Of a stretch of 64,000 nt of DNA, positions 25,892-37,991 are shown in pieces (positions within the stretch are counted from its first letter, which is position 1; each line of letters opens with the position of its first letter). Origin of the DNA: Coprinus comatus (Eukaryota > Basidiomycota > Agaricomycetes > Agaricales > Agaricaceae). The stretch lies in assembly GCA_034638255.1 (NCBI GenBank), contig JAWPGT010000019.1:248001-312000 (forward strand), written 5' to 3'. The notes under the pieces are model-generated. The model was not told where the DNA came from and did no database searches. It was given only the letters and a program-made list of their open reading frames with translations. Made by a program: the position numbers and the translations under genes.

Positions 25892-28800
25892 TTACATGGT
25901 GAAGATACCATCTTCACGTTTTTTACTTTGCCTCGGATGTACAAGGATATTGGCCATTCCGAGGCCCACAGTCAACCCAATTGCCACTGAAACCAATTTC
26001 ATAGCTGTATGAAAGCCAGAAATATAAGAAGTAGTTGATCCGGACGCTTGTTGTGAAGCGTAACTCAAAAGTCCACCACTTCCTAAGCCGATGGTAATTG
26101 AAAAAGGATACCAGTAATCTGTAAACAAAAGTATGTTAAAAGTTGTATGAAAAAAAAAAAAAAAAGAAAATTGGTGGTGAGTTTGAACGTACCATCACCA
26201 CAAAAGCGTTACATCCAGGGAACATACGCGCGTAGAGATTAGCAACAACGCCAACTGCGAATGCTCTGTTAAAGACAAAAGGAAATCAGTTTTCATTTCC
26301 AAGATGAGTTTGTATTGAAAACAAGGATACGTACCCCACCGCGGCGGTAATATCACTTTGACCGACAAATTTGGTCCCCGTGAAGTAATTTGTGACCCAT
26401 CCAATGGATGCTATTATAACGAGAAGCGGCTGTATCACACAAACAGGTCAAAATTTAAGAAACAAGGAGACCGTTTGTATAGATGTTTACTAACCAATTC
26501 TCTCCGGTTGTAAGGAGCTTGATTCTTCATACTGAGGCACGCGGAGAAGAGTGGAACGGTGAGAAATGCTACAAGTCAACACAATGTGTAAATGTGAGCA
26601 ACAAAGAAAGTGATACTTTGTTAAGAGTAATAATCAAAAACTCACCCCAATATTTACTCGGCGTTCTTTGATACCATGGACCGTCTGGGTTATGTGTCAA
26701 CGTACAGGAATAATCTTCCGCTCCATGTACAGCAGTTCCTGTAAACCTCTCAAAGCAAGAAGCTCCGATGGCAAACCCAAACCCTAAGAACAACGCATAC
26801 ATTAAGGCAAAAGATAGCCGAACAGATCCAGATACAATCTTTCGTGACATAATTTCGAGTGAACCTGTGAGAACAAGAAACCCCTTGTTTGACATGTGTA
26901 TGAATAACCAGGGGGGCTGAGACGAGAAAATATTAACTCACGGGTAAAATCAAAACTACTGAGCTAGATGCTATTGCAGAGTAGCAAAAATGATGAGTAG
27001 CAGCGAGGGCAGCGGCGAGGAAACTGAAGAGGGCTGTAATGGTGAATCTGTAAACGTAAAAATGTAAGAGAGATTGAATGCCTTGGAACTTTCACTTTAC
27101 TTACTCAAATACGTTCGCGTAAAGCACATTCCGTACACTCAATTGCTGAATGGCAACAAGAAGGGCTCCGAGTGGATATACCATTAAAGCATCAATGAAG
27201 CTTCCTCCAAAACTAACGGTACAAATGGCCGTGGAGCACATAGCACCAATAAGGCTCTGCTGCCACCAATTGTAGAATGGTTTCTTCCGCATCAAGATAT
27301 CAAGTTGAGCGGAGGCATCTGTGACGAACATCTTATCATGTATAACCTTTTTCCATATTAGGATTAGAGTTTAGAAGTTCAAAAATACAACAGAACGTAC
27401 CTTCCAGTAAAGGTGATAAGCGTCATCAAGCTTTTCCAGATCTAATGCACTGGCTTGCTTAATGACTCTTACGTGACTAGTCCCCGTCGAGCCGTCATCA
27501 AAGCTAATGAGAACAATATCCGGAAAATACACGACACATAGATCGATATCAAGAACCTTTGCCGCACATTGGATTTGGGATTGTAGGCGGTGCGACGGAC
27601 CACCAAACATCATCATAGCCCGCGTGAGTTTGAGTATAAATTCTTCACGTTGGATGATTCGTGCAACATGTTTAGTTATCTGCAAACCCAGTTTTTAAAT
27701 TACCGTTTCATGACCCCGTCCAAGGAAAAAAGATTTCTACATACAAAAACCTCGGCTTTTCGTCGTTTATTCTTCTTGTTTGGACCGTGGTGATATCGCC
27801 AAAGCCAGTCTTCATGGTCAGATGTCGGTTCAGGCGTGGCATGAGGTGTGGATGTACCACTACGTCGACCACGTGGTATATTGTCAAGCACAGTAGCCGA
27901 TAGGTTACGCATTCCTTTATAGAAAGGAGAAGCAGAGCTGTACTTTTCTTGAATTTCGAAGCAAGCTCCTGTTTCTGGATCGTAACCACCAACCATTGCT
28001 GGTGGTGGTCGAGTGGGAGGTTTCACTGAGTAGCTAACGGGAAAAGCACAAACTTAGTAAATCCTACATGCGTACATGTGTCAGGGGTATGAAATGCTTG
28101 CCGTGATAAACAATAACCTGACCTCTTGACGTTTGGTTGTAGTTGCCCATGTAGAGGAGCTGCTACTCCAACCAGATTTCCTGTACTTGCAATCAGAGAA
28201 CCAATAACACCACCTGCATTACGCGATTGTATTGGTCGTGATGCCGAAAGATGAAGTTTAGATTTCAGTCGTTGGCATTTACTTCGTGTCGCTTCAGAAT
28301 TCCAAACTTTGGTTAGTACACGGAAAAATTCAACAATTCAAAAAAACAACACAGACCTGGCACTTTTTCATCCTCATCAAACTCCTCTTCTAGTTCTGGT
28401 GAAGGAACCCTTGTACTAGTCGACGACAATAAAGTTGATAACGTTGACACGCTATCCAAATCCAAAGCCGGACCCCTTCCATAAAGTTGCAACAATGATG
28501 AAAGAATTCCACTAGTTGGTGCCACCTCAGCCTCTACATCACCTCCCTCTAAATCCTTTTCTTCATCATCATCACATATTGGTGGAGCTGCAACTGTTGG
28601 CAGCTTTGTGACTGAAGACTTCCCATTTCTTATCGCCCTCCGCTTTGGTAGCTTTGACCCCGGTTTATGCAAATGAGTCTGCACAACCCTCGCTGCTTTT
28701 CTATTTGCATATTTGCTCAAATCCTTGGTTCCAGGAAGGCCCACCTCCTCATAAGGATCAATATAGTTGTCCGGTACCTCATGCGTTGGTGAAGGCACAA

Positions 28801-29298
28801 TACTTTCAGCCTTGTCTTTTGTTCTTGATGGTGAACTCGAAGCTTTACTTGGTATTGGTATAGTTGTAATAGCATCTTCATCTTCACTCGAGTCTGTCTC
28901 ACCTTCTTCATCAATACTTCCAGAAGAGGAAGATTGACATTCATCCCGATGCGTGAAGTGTAGTAATGGACTTTAGACCATGGTTTCTGTTGTGATGCAC
29001 GATGTCGTTCAAGGGCTTCTGTAAGGTGTTGAAATGCTTCCGGCTACAACGATGTAAATCAGTTTTTTTTTTGTATTTGAAACGCAGTAGTAGAAAATGT
29101 GAGGAGACGTACATCATGCCCTTGTTCATCCAAAACATGAGTAGATCGAGAGACTAGAAATCTCTCTGTCGAATCCTCATCTAACCATTGTATCCTTCTT
29201 GGGGTCTTCGCAAGTGGTATCTTCGACCTTTCCTCTACTCCTGTATTCTCGCACTCTTGTACTATCTTCTCGCGAGTGGATGGAGAGAAGGAATTCAT
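25892..29298 (-). CDS. ThrE-like (DUF1212) multi-pass transporter
   Basis: A large membrane protein of the fungal ThrE/pheromone-regulated-membrane-protein (Prm10-like) group, a putative amino-acid exporter family. It has about eleven minus-strand exons, including 29298-29113, 29043-28357, 28033-27745, 27679-27401 and 27346-27105. A long acidic, Ser-rich soluble N-terminus precedes the DUF1212 core: ITKHVARIIQREEFILKLTRAMMMFGGPSHRL, then SFDDGSTGTSHVRVIKQ, WWQQSLIGAMCSTAICTVSFGGSFIDAL and several helices to FSITIGLGSGGLLSYASQ. It ends near the basic tail HPRQSKKREDGIFTM. Within exon 2, near 28950 (CGCATCGGGATGAATG), the frame must change by one base to reach the acidic DECQSSSSGSIDEEGE reading. 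This is another one-base break beside a G-run. Function as an exporter is by family only. Confidence 0.82.
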
Positions 29299-29603
29299 AG
29301 AATGGATGTTAAGGAAAATCTCGATCCAATATTAAATGTTCGCTTCAAATAAAAAAAAGAATTAACCAGTGCATGAGAGATGTTGAGATCGTATCAATAG
29401 GACTACATGTGACGTCACCCCGATCGTGTTTAACAGTTAAGTGTTGTATACCTCTCCGCCTCTTCTTTGAAGCACTTATTGAGTAGGGTATTGCGTTGTC
29501 CATTACTCTTTCACCAACAATAACCACAAAGCGAGATAAGATAGATAACAAAGAAAAACAACAGATGCAAAAGAAACACTCAACAAACAGGTAAATGACT
29601 ACT

Positions 29604-32600
29604 TCACATAGTAAGCACCCTAAATGGATCCGATCCTCCACCTTCCAAACCAAACAATACAGCATCCCTAACCGTTTCCAGATAACGTCCAAGCTTTATT
29701 CCGCCTTCGTTTACAAAATCCTCATAAATCCTATATCGCGAATCCGCTACAATATTGACGAGTTCTAGAGCGGTCTTCAGATTTCTGGAGGGGAGAGGGT
29801 TCAAGTTGAGACGTTCGGCTTATGCATGATGATGACTCAGATAAGAAAACGTACCCTGGGATGTGTTGTCTAGATTTCACCAAGATCGAGTGTAACCGGA
29901 TGATTAACTCTGGGATGTATATTTGACGAATTCGTACGAGTTCACGTCGTCGACGTTCGCCTATGACACATATTTCATCAGTCTCTTAGCATGTTTATTG
30001 ACATTTGTCATGCTCACTACTGTTCTCCTCATCTGTCACCAGCCACTCAGAAGTTAGTAATTTGGTGATCTGATCGTATATTTGATCGATCAAGGACTAG
30101 GTTTCAAGTCAGAATTCTGGATGAAGTATCTCGACTGCAATGTAACACTTACTCTATATTCTGTAAGCCAAGTTACGTATACCTCCTTGTCCACATTCTG
30201 TTCAGGTGCTTGCTCGAAATTATCGATATTTTTAAGGGATTCCCATATAACAAAGAATTGACGGTAATGAAGATATTCTGTCGCTCGTGCTTCAGGTTCA
30301 CTAATGGATGCAAGTTCGGCAGGGACTTCCTCTAGCAACTGTTGTGCAAGATGGTGTTTACCAGAAGCTGAAAATATAAGATTATGAGTGATCGAATATC
30401 TTTCACGAAAGAGTAAATAACTTACCCAAAAAGTATCTCATGATGACATTAGTTTGCTCTAGTGCCGTATCGTATGTGCTGTTCATGAAGGCTGTCCATT
30501 CAATGGACCGCAGTAGGAACATTTCGGCATCTGTGCCAGGGACTGTCCACTCTGTTAATGAAGGGAGCGGGCCTTTCAATGCTGGAAGGATCTACTCAAC
30601 ATATCAAGAAAATATTCAGCAAGCTATACTCATTATTTCTCACCTGGAAAGCCTTCGCAATTGTTCTTTCGGCAGTGGTCACTGCAACACGCTCCATATC
30701 CAGGCCATGGTCCTTAGCGCGTGTCAATGCCAAGCGACGTTCTGAAAGATCGGCAGATATTTCCAAAGAAACGAGGAACATGGCATATCGCTCAATAGCA
30801 TTATCGCCAAGAGCACTAGCATACATCGCAATAAGATCGCGTTGGCCAGCTTCCTGTTCGAACTGGTCAATATATTAATGTGGGAGACATCATATAAGGC
30901 TACAAACCTCGAGAACTTGCAGATAACATTCTAGGATAGTTTGGGTAGCAAGTGGTGGGACTTCGACATCAATCATTTGTAGGTATAGGCAAAAATGGGC
31001 AAAGAAGCGACACATTGGCGCATATCTGAGCTGAGGTTAGTTGAATCACCATATCCATCATACAAAAACTGACTCAATAGATCGTGGATGATATGACCCA
31101 TCACTCAACCCGGCAGCAAAGGCATCCAACAGTTGTGATATCCGATTCAAAATGATATATAGTTGTGAAAAGTGGAATGCGTGATCTGCTGGTGGCCTTC
31201 CCAGCAGTAAGTATCTGGTAGTCCTCTGAAGTAGCTGTGGTTGACGCACCCTTCTGTTACTACATGACCCTTGAGATTCTCCAACGTGTCGGTAACCTCT
31301 CTAAGCCACTCCTCTTCTTCATGTTCTTCATCCTCAACTGTAATATTCTTTACCCCTTTCGCAACTGCCTCCAAGCCGTCTTCCCAGAAGTTACTCCCAA
31401 GTTTAGAAAGTTCAGTACTCTCCTTCTCCTCACACATGATGCTGATTTGTGCCCAAAGATGATCCTCCCATGTTCGACATGCAGATTTTAATACATTAGA
31501 CGTTTGTGGTGAAGGTGCTAACGCAGCATATAATACACGTTCATTATCTGACAATGTCGGCTGAAAGCCAAGGGATAAACACCAATGAGTAAACCAGTTT
31601 GGAAAACACGTACATTGAGTGCAGCCTTAACACATGATGTCTTCCATAATTGTCGTTTGCGAGTTCCCTGCCAAATATTTGGGTCTTCTTCATCGTCTTC
31701 CTCATCTAAACGAGGACCGGTACCTAAATGATGTTAGATTAATTCATATTTCTGGAAAGAATCTCACATAGTGCCCTCCAACTAAACAGCAGAGAACCAC
31801 GAATGGCAGCCGCGCGCCATGGCTGGTAAGCTTTCCGGCATAGCTCAACAGCCTCTTCAAGCTGACCTGCACGTATATAGCCATATAAGGCCTGTACTAG
31901 ACTCCTATCATAGTTCTAACCACATTAAAGTAAGCAAATAAATCTCAGATTAATGTTATAATGAATCGTACCGCGTCATCAGTGGCCAAAGATTTCCCTT
32001 CTTCACGATTCACCGCATCAGGATCCATTTCTCTAACCAGTCCATCACGAGTATTTCCTGTGCGCAACGCCTGCATGACACTATGTTTTGTGAACTTCCA
32101 ATATCCAGCATTCGCTTCTGGTGCAATGGGAAGGGGAGCAGTGTCTTGTAACCATTCTCTTACAATCACCAGCTCGGAGAATAGAGGAGAAGAGTCCATT
32201 AAAGCTTGGGCGATTGATGCTGTTGGTATATACGGATTTTCTAGTAGGAGCTCTCTCGGCCTTTTTCTCTGTGGTATTTCCGTTTTTCGGGCACTGTTTC
32301 ATTCAAAGGTCAATGAATATTATTCGTACTGGGTGTTATTTTTGAGAAGCGTACGGCATTAGTGCTTGTATCAATCCCCAAGTATTCTCTTCCAATCTCA
32401 GTAGTTCCAATATCTCCACATCTTCTTGGTCTTCTTGCACGTCTTCTAATTCCTCTACCCTATTGGAATTAATTTAGCCAAAAGGCATACAGCCAAATAT
32501 GATAGAAACGCACTGATCTCGGCATATTTGTCGCAAACGTGGTGCAAAACCTGTCTCTGGGTCCAACAGAGCTTCAAGGTCGTCTTTGACCGACTGGGAT

Positions 32601-32644
32601 ACCGAGAGAACATCGGCACAGGACCTATAGAGTGCCTCCGACAT
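29604..32644 (-). CDS. NUP107: Nucleoporin Nup107 (Nup84) homologue
   Basis: A scaffold component of the nuclear-pore Y-complex. The protein starts MSEALYRSCADVLSV at 32644 and is almost wholly alpha-helical. Diagnostic blocks are ENTWGLIQALMP, PYIPTASIAQALMDSSPLFSELVIVREWL, GYWKFTKHSVMQALRTG with VREMDPDAVNREE, then SLVQALYGYIRAGQLEEAVELCRKAYQPWRAAAIRGSLLF, a signature of the Nup107/Nup84 family. Further exons carry RTWEDHLWAQIS, an acidic linker and the C-terminal SRYRIYEDFVNEGGIKLGRY. Introns are short with GT..AG ends. The gene diverges from the terpene-synthase-like gene across 154 bp and lies upstream of, and co-directional with, the DUF1212 gene. Confidence 0.88.
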
Positions 32645-32798
32645 TCAGCTTGTTTATCTGGATTCCTGTGAGCTGATTATTATAGGATAATTTCTGAAGG
32701 TTCAGACCTGGAGAATATATTGTGTTTGGACCTTGACGAAACACCTGAATGATGTCACGCAACAAGGTGTGACGGCTCGCGATGTTACCTGTCACATC
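32645..32798. promoter_or_regulatory. Compact bidirectional promoter
   Basis: Only 154 bp separate the Nup107 start (32644, minus) from the terpene-synthase-like start (32799, plus), so both promoters and leaders must overlap here. I see no clear TATA box. An upstream in-frame TTG reading at 32733 extends the plus gene open but has no ATG. Confidence 0.5.
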
Positions 32799-34152
32799 AT
32801 GTCATACCATCTCCCCGATCTCCTCACCCCATTGTCTTCCTTGGTCGACGAGGATGATGACTCTACTGAACTGCAGATTAACCCAAACTATCAATCTACC
32901 GCAAAGGTTTCTATAGCCTGGCTTCTGAACAACTTCCAACACATTGAGACTAGTCGCAAAACCTCTCATCTACAGAGAACTCTACCAGAGTTTCTATCAG
33001 AATACAATTCTACTCTGCTTGCAAGCACTTATTTTCCTATTCCATCTACATTGAGATCGACATCTTCGTCTATGTCTGTATCGAAATTACAAATAGCTTC
33101 TGAATGGTTGGCTTTGTGTGCGCTTTGTTCAGAGGATGTTTTAAGACCACGTCGAATTTTAGATTCAATTGCACTCATTTCGAACGACGTATCTCCTCTT
33201 AAAACATTTAGTGAACTATCAAAGCATGCGGTATTTCAATGGTATGCATTTTCATTATATATCATATCAAAAAAGTAACTCCAAAAAAAAACAGTATTAT
33301 TTCCCATATGACGACCTTATGTGCGGATGAAGATACCACACTCCAGAAAGTCATCAAGGAATTCCTTGATGCTCATTCAAATCCCCTACCTCCTCCCAAA
33401 GCATCCGCTGCATACGATCAAACTGCAGAATATTTGAAATGGAGAATCGCGCTTTCCGGCCTCAGACCTCTCTTGAGGCTATTTTGCCCAGTCTCCGAGC
33501 CAAGTGAAACAGAGAAACTCCAGGAAATAATATTAGAAATAATCGTTTGCGTCATGGTAACTTAATATATTTATCATTACCTGTTGAAGAGTTTTTCTGA
33601 TGCATTTGCATTTTTTTGAAGGATCTTCTCATATACAACGTACATCAGGCATGGCACCAAACTCAACCATCGACTCCAAGCCGAAACCATCTCAACATAA
33701 TTGCCTTTATCCAAACACAAGATCCAGAATTGACTTTACAAGGCGCTATCAACATCGCTGGAGAAATGATTCAAGAACACTTTCAACTTCTCAAAATCCA
33801 ATTAACTTTACTCCAAAAGAAACAAGCACAAACTTCACAAAGTACTAACACGAACGAAAGTCGTGGTGTATTTTCTACTCTACTTTCGGTACTCTTCCCT
33901 TCTGCCATGACTACAACAACCGCAGTTACCAATACCAGGAATATCGATGAACTCGATACACTTGATAAGGAAATGATCAAGACGCTCTTTTATTGCTTGA
34001 CGGGAACTATTCATTGGACTTATGAGGTTGACTATTTCACTCCAGAGCTTGGTGGAAATTCCGAGGACAGTAGGAAGAAGAAAAAGAGCGGGGATATCAG
34101 GGATTATGGATGGGTATTTTTGATCAAGAAAAACGACGTAGAAATAGAATAG
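32799..34152 (+). CDS. Terpene-synthase-fold protein lacking catalytic motifs
   Basis: Predicted 411 residues in three exons (32799-33241, 33295-33556, 33622-34152) with in-phase short introns. The order of blocks follows the basidiomycete sesquiterpene-synthase (trichodiene-synthase-like) fold: HLPDLLTPL, INPNYQ..SIAWLLNNF, a helix KLQIASEWLALCALCSEDVLR where the DDxxD/DExxD motif should be, AEYLKWRIALSGLRPLL, VCVMDLLIYNVHQ where NDxxSxxKE should be, NHLNIIAFIQ, INIAGEMIQEHFQLL, and HWTYEVDYF where WSFE.xRY is expected. The first aspartate motif, the NSE triad and the RY pair all deviate, so Mg-diphosphate chemistry looks impossible. Yet there is no internal stop. It may be a pseudoenzyme or a recently dead gene; identification rests on pattern resemblance only. 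Confidence 0.62.
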
Positions 34153-34811
34153 CCCTCCTCAAACAAAAGAATTTTGAATGGGAGGTTGTAAGGAAGGATT
34201 GAGGAAGGAAAATTATAAATAACTCCTTGGGAAATGAGGGGCACGTATAGTTTGGTATCAACAGTAAGCTCCCCATGGGAAGTTCTTCAGTTCTTCGAAG
34301 CCTCACTCAGGCCTCGGGCTGGACCCTGGTAGAGCTCGAGGAATCCTCAAATTGTAACAAGAAGAATGTTCGGCAGTCACATTGACACGTTCCACCTATT
34401 GATCTTAGCTTCATACTTACACATATCCATATAAGAGTTCCACGAGGTTCCCGTAATTTCAATTTCAATTCCACCTGTCAGTCAGGGAAGTAACGGAAAA
34501 TGATGAGCACTCACTGCAAATGTGAGCGCTGACCAGGACAAGTGACTGCCAAATTCAAATCATTGAATAAACTTTCTCATTGCCTTAGAGCTTCTCACAA
34601 AGGCTCGAAATGGAAGATCTAGTTATATAATTGCACAGGTCCCTCAAGACCTCATATGGCATAGCATGACGGAGTTAAAGCTCAAGCGCTCGTTGACAGC
34701 GAAAATGAACCTAGGAAGGAACAATGACGTTCACGTTTAGAACTCATAAAAACCCCAAGGGAACGTTGTGTTACATAGGGTTCTCGATACTCCTCAACCT
34801 CTCTCTCCCAA
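34153..34811. other. Intergenic region upstream of secreted gene A
   Basis: No gene seen. Short frames (34124-34306 minus, 34724-34927 plus) are shadows or random. It should contain the convergent 3' end of the terpene-synthase-like gene and the promoter of copy A. Confidence 0.5.
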
Positions 34812-35956
34812 ATGAAACTCTCCCAACTATCTCTCCTCACATTCTATCTCTCTGGGACAGTCATTGCTTCTGTCATCGACTTCGACCATCCCAAACAACA
34901 ACCTTTAGTCGATATCAACAGAGTTGATGTAACTGCCACTTGCCCAATACCCGCGAGACCTCCCCACGGCAAGTTTTGGGATAACGACAACAGAGCAATT
35001 GAAGAAGTCCATGCTTTCAACACCAAAGAACAGATGTTCGCTGATCCAGGAGAGGGCACAAGTGCATCGGTTCCCTGTTCCCTCCATTCATTTATTAACC
35101 AATTCTTTATCTTTACAGCTGTCACGGTCAACGGTGTTCCTTACCTTCTCAAGGATGATTTAAGTGGCGAATCAGCTTCCAGGGTTTGTTGATACCCAAC
35201 AGCACTAGTGAACTCTTGCTAATGACATTATAAACACATTACAGACATACCGAGCTCATCCAGTCGGTAGTCCCGCTACAATCCGCTACGCCAAACGTCC
35301 TGTATACAAAACAGATCCAGGTGGAGGGTTTGCTTCTGAAGTCAAATGGACACAACAAGCTTCCAACGCTCTTGGCATATCATTATACTATTCCACCGGT
35401 GTCGATCCCGATTTCCAATTCCCGTGGTTAATTACTTATGCAGTTCCTGGTAATTTACTCATCGGACGCTGGGGCGCAAACCGTGCGCTATTCCGGACTA
35501 GAGCCCAATGTGAGGCAGATCTTGAAACTGCAAAAAGAGTAATCAGTACGAAGCAAAGAATTTTGGCAAAGGATTCTAGAACCAAATTTATTCATGACGA
35601 TAGTCATCCTGAAAACGTACGTGAAATATACATTGTTTTGTTCACTAAATTGAACGGATTCTCACATGGACTTCTCTTTTTAGTGGTATGTAGCAGACAA
35701 AGGTTCTATCACGAATGCTACACCTATTGATTTCGGTAAAGTCCGCTCAACAGTAAGTCTTATTCATTGTATTTCTATTTCTTGCACATGACATTGATCC
35801 AACTATTTTCCTTGTCTACTCATTCGGTTCTAACAGGCTGGATTAACTGATTCCGCAATCGACACCTTAATTGCGGATACGATGAATCAGCAGTACAAGC
35901 TTAAGAATGAGGTCTGGGCTTCATTGTCAAGCGACTGCGACCTTTGTCATCCATAG
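34812..35956 (+). CDS. Secreted protein family, copy A (unrecognised)
   Basis: Predicted 291 residues in five exons (34812-35061, 35119-35183, 35245-35616, 35684-35752, 35837-35956), all in phase. There is a signal peptide (MKLSQLSLLTFYLSGTV). I do not recognise the family. It shares exon boundaries, phases and motifs with copies B-D: TVTVNGVPY, SASR|TYRAH, TIRYAKRPV, FQFPWLITY, RAQCEADL, TKFIHDDSHPEN|WYV, PIDFGKVRST and LTDSAIDTLI...QYKL. Copy A has an N-terminal extension of about 50 residues before TVTV that B and D lack. Two cysteines (in RAQC and near the end, CDLCHP) are conserved and could form a disulphide. The product is probably extracellular; function unknown. Confidence 0.78.
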
Positions 35957-37890
35957 ATAGCGTGACATGACATGCAACTGTAAGTACTATACCATTAGTA
36001 GACTGCAGTACATGTTGAGAACTGTTGTAGGTGTGATTCCGTAATGATAATGAACATTTAATGATGTTGGTTCTGGCGCTCATTTAACATGATTATGACA
36101 TTGACATCATGCCTCTGGAGATCAACAAAACCGGATTTGTTTTCAAAAATCAATTTGGGAACTTCAAAGATAGGAAGGGAATGACCTTTGTTTTACAATG
36201 ACCCGATGCAAAGATACAATCTTATCTATCCTGACGCAATTAGATGGTGACTTTAGGTCTCAAGGTCTCGAAGACCACACAATACTACTACTTATTTTCA
36301 ACTCGACTCTCCAACAGAGCCCGCAATGGGCCAAAATCTGAATGCAGCAGATGTTGGAAGAGAAAATTGTGATATATTAATAACGACTCATTGTGATGAC
36401 CTGCCAAAGTTGAAAAGCATGAAAAGCTGAGGCAAACTCAAATGTACTATTTAGTAGTAGTGCGACACGAATTACTAGAATAATAGTACTGAGAAGTAAG
36501 CCAGAGCATTTTAAACAAGAGATGTAATCCTGGATGTTTCCCAACTTCTTCGTCATCCCGTGCTATCGTCATTCCAAGCTTCCATGAAACGTAAGTAGAG
36601 GGCTTCTGCCATAGAGTTCATAATCTTATATAAATAGACTCAGGAGTCACTACTAGTACTAGTCCTAGTGAGGTTGAACATCTTTTGGCGAGGAGTTAGC
36701 AGCAACTACCGTGACATTGATTAAATGAATACGGTGTACCATCCTATACTATGGGACTTGTTATTTTACATGAACGGTAACGTCGGTATTCTGAAGGAGA
36801 CGGGAGTGAAAGACCTCCGCGAGATATTTATATGGACAAAAGTTCCGATTCGACGGCATTGATCTCGTATGACACGGCATAGAAGCCCTGGTAGAACGTT
36901 GTCTAAAGTTGCCTAGCTTTGTAGAAGGTGCAGCACGCACTGACCTTCAATGGTAGATGTATCGTTTCAGTTCGTTATTATTTCAATAAGTAAAACATCA
37001 GACGCACCATAGAATAAGTTATAACATCTGGTCGTAGCACTGCCTACGAAGGCGGACCAAGAACTTCGCAAGCTCGCAAAGGACTTACTGAACACGTTGG
37101 AAAGTCATGGGACAGTACTAGTAACAACACCTTTGACGTAGTACGCGGTTCTGAGATTCTAGAAGTTAACGCGTGAAGATGATGGCTACCATTTTGATTT
37201 CTCTAGAGTCCCTTCGGCGCCATAACATCTATACAATAAGGGAAACGTATCCTGAGAGAAGCAAGTAGAGAATATTAGTGTAAAAAATATGTGGCCTAAA
37301 TAGTAAATTTCTTCAAGTTATCAACCGACGAAGCTAAGTTATCCGATGGACTGCAATACGCTGTCTTCCATATGTTCTCGGTTGCTGTATATACGCAAAT
37401 AGTACGAGAGTAGGTATAAAGTGAGGTCGAATTATTGGTCGAAGTTATTGAACATTGAAATATTGAACGGTGAACCCAAGTTCAACCAATGAAATTTGAA
37501 TTTGAAACGTTGGTGTGACTCCTGTCACTGCCAGTCTTCGGACATCACAGAGTCGGAAGTCCAGCTTGTCTCTCTAACCTGCTACTCATGCTAGACTAAT
37601 AATAACTTAGGAGTTTTCATTCACAGTGGCACAACGAAGTTCAAGCACCGAGAAACTTTTCAAGTGGAGCCTCGTTTACACTCATACTAACTATGCCTGT
37701 TGCTTTCGAAGGGAGTAGCAAGATAGATGAGGTCACTAACTCACTTCTGTTCGACAGGAAAAATCTAGAAGAGATGAGATGCTTCCAAAGTGGATCCACA
37801 TAGCGCGACATTTTACTTGTAAGCATCACCAATGCATCAATACCGAGAGACGAAGATGAATCTATGAGAAAAACTGAGGGGTGGAAAGCA
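35957..37890. other. Gene-free spacer between copies A and B
   Basis: About 1.9 kb without a supportable gene; AT-rich with stops in all frames. The last 300 bp share blocks with the upstream regions of copies C and D, for example a GAGATGAGATG(C/G) stretch followed by TTCCAAAG and a GATGAATCTATGAGAAAA stretch, so the promoter was duplicated with the gene. Confidence 0.5.
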
Positions 37891-37898
37891 TATAAAAG
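37891..37898 (+). promoter_or_regulatory. TATA box of copy B
   Basis: TATAAAAG lies 94 bp upstream of the copy B ATG. The same box in the same context (..TATAAAAGCCAC.GAAAGGTAGGACAATAA..) precedes copy D on the other strand, and a variant precedes copy C. Confidence 0.65.
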
Positions 37899-37991
37899 CC
37901 ACCGAAAGGTAGGACAATAAATCAGTACTCAGTCTTCCTCTGACGACTCAGGATCCCCTTCTCACTTGATAAACCAAGAATCCCTTTTACA

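Noticed and set aside
32733..32798. Upstream in-frame extension of the terpene-synthase-like protein starting at TTG
   Set aside because: It has no ATG, and the family N-terminus begins near HLPDLL, fitting the ATG at 32799.
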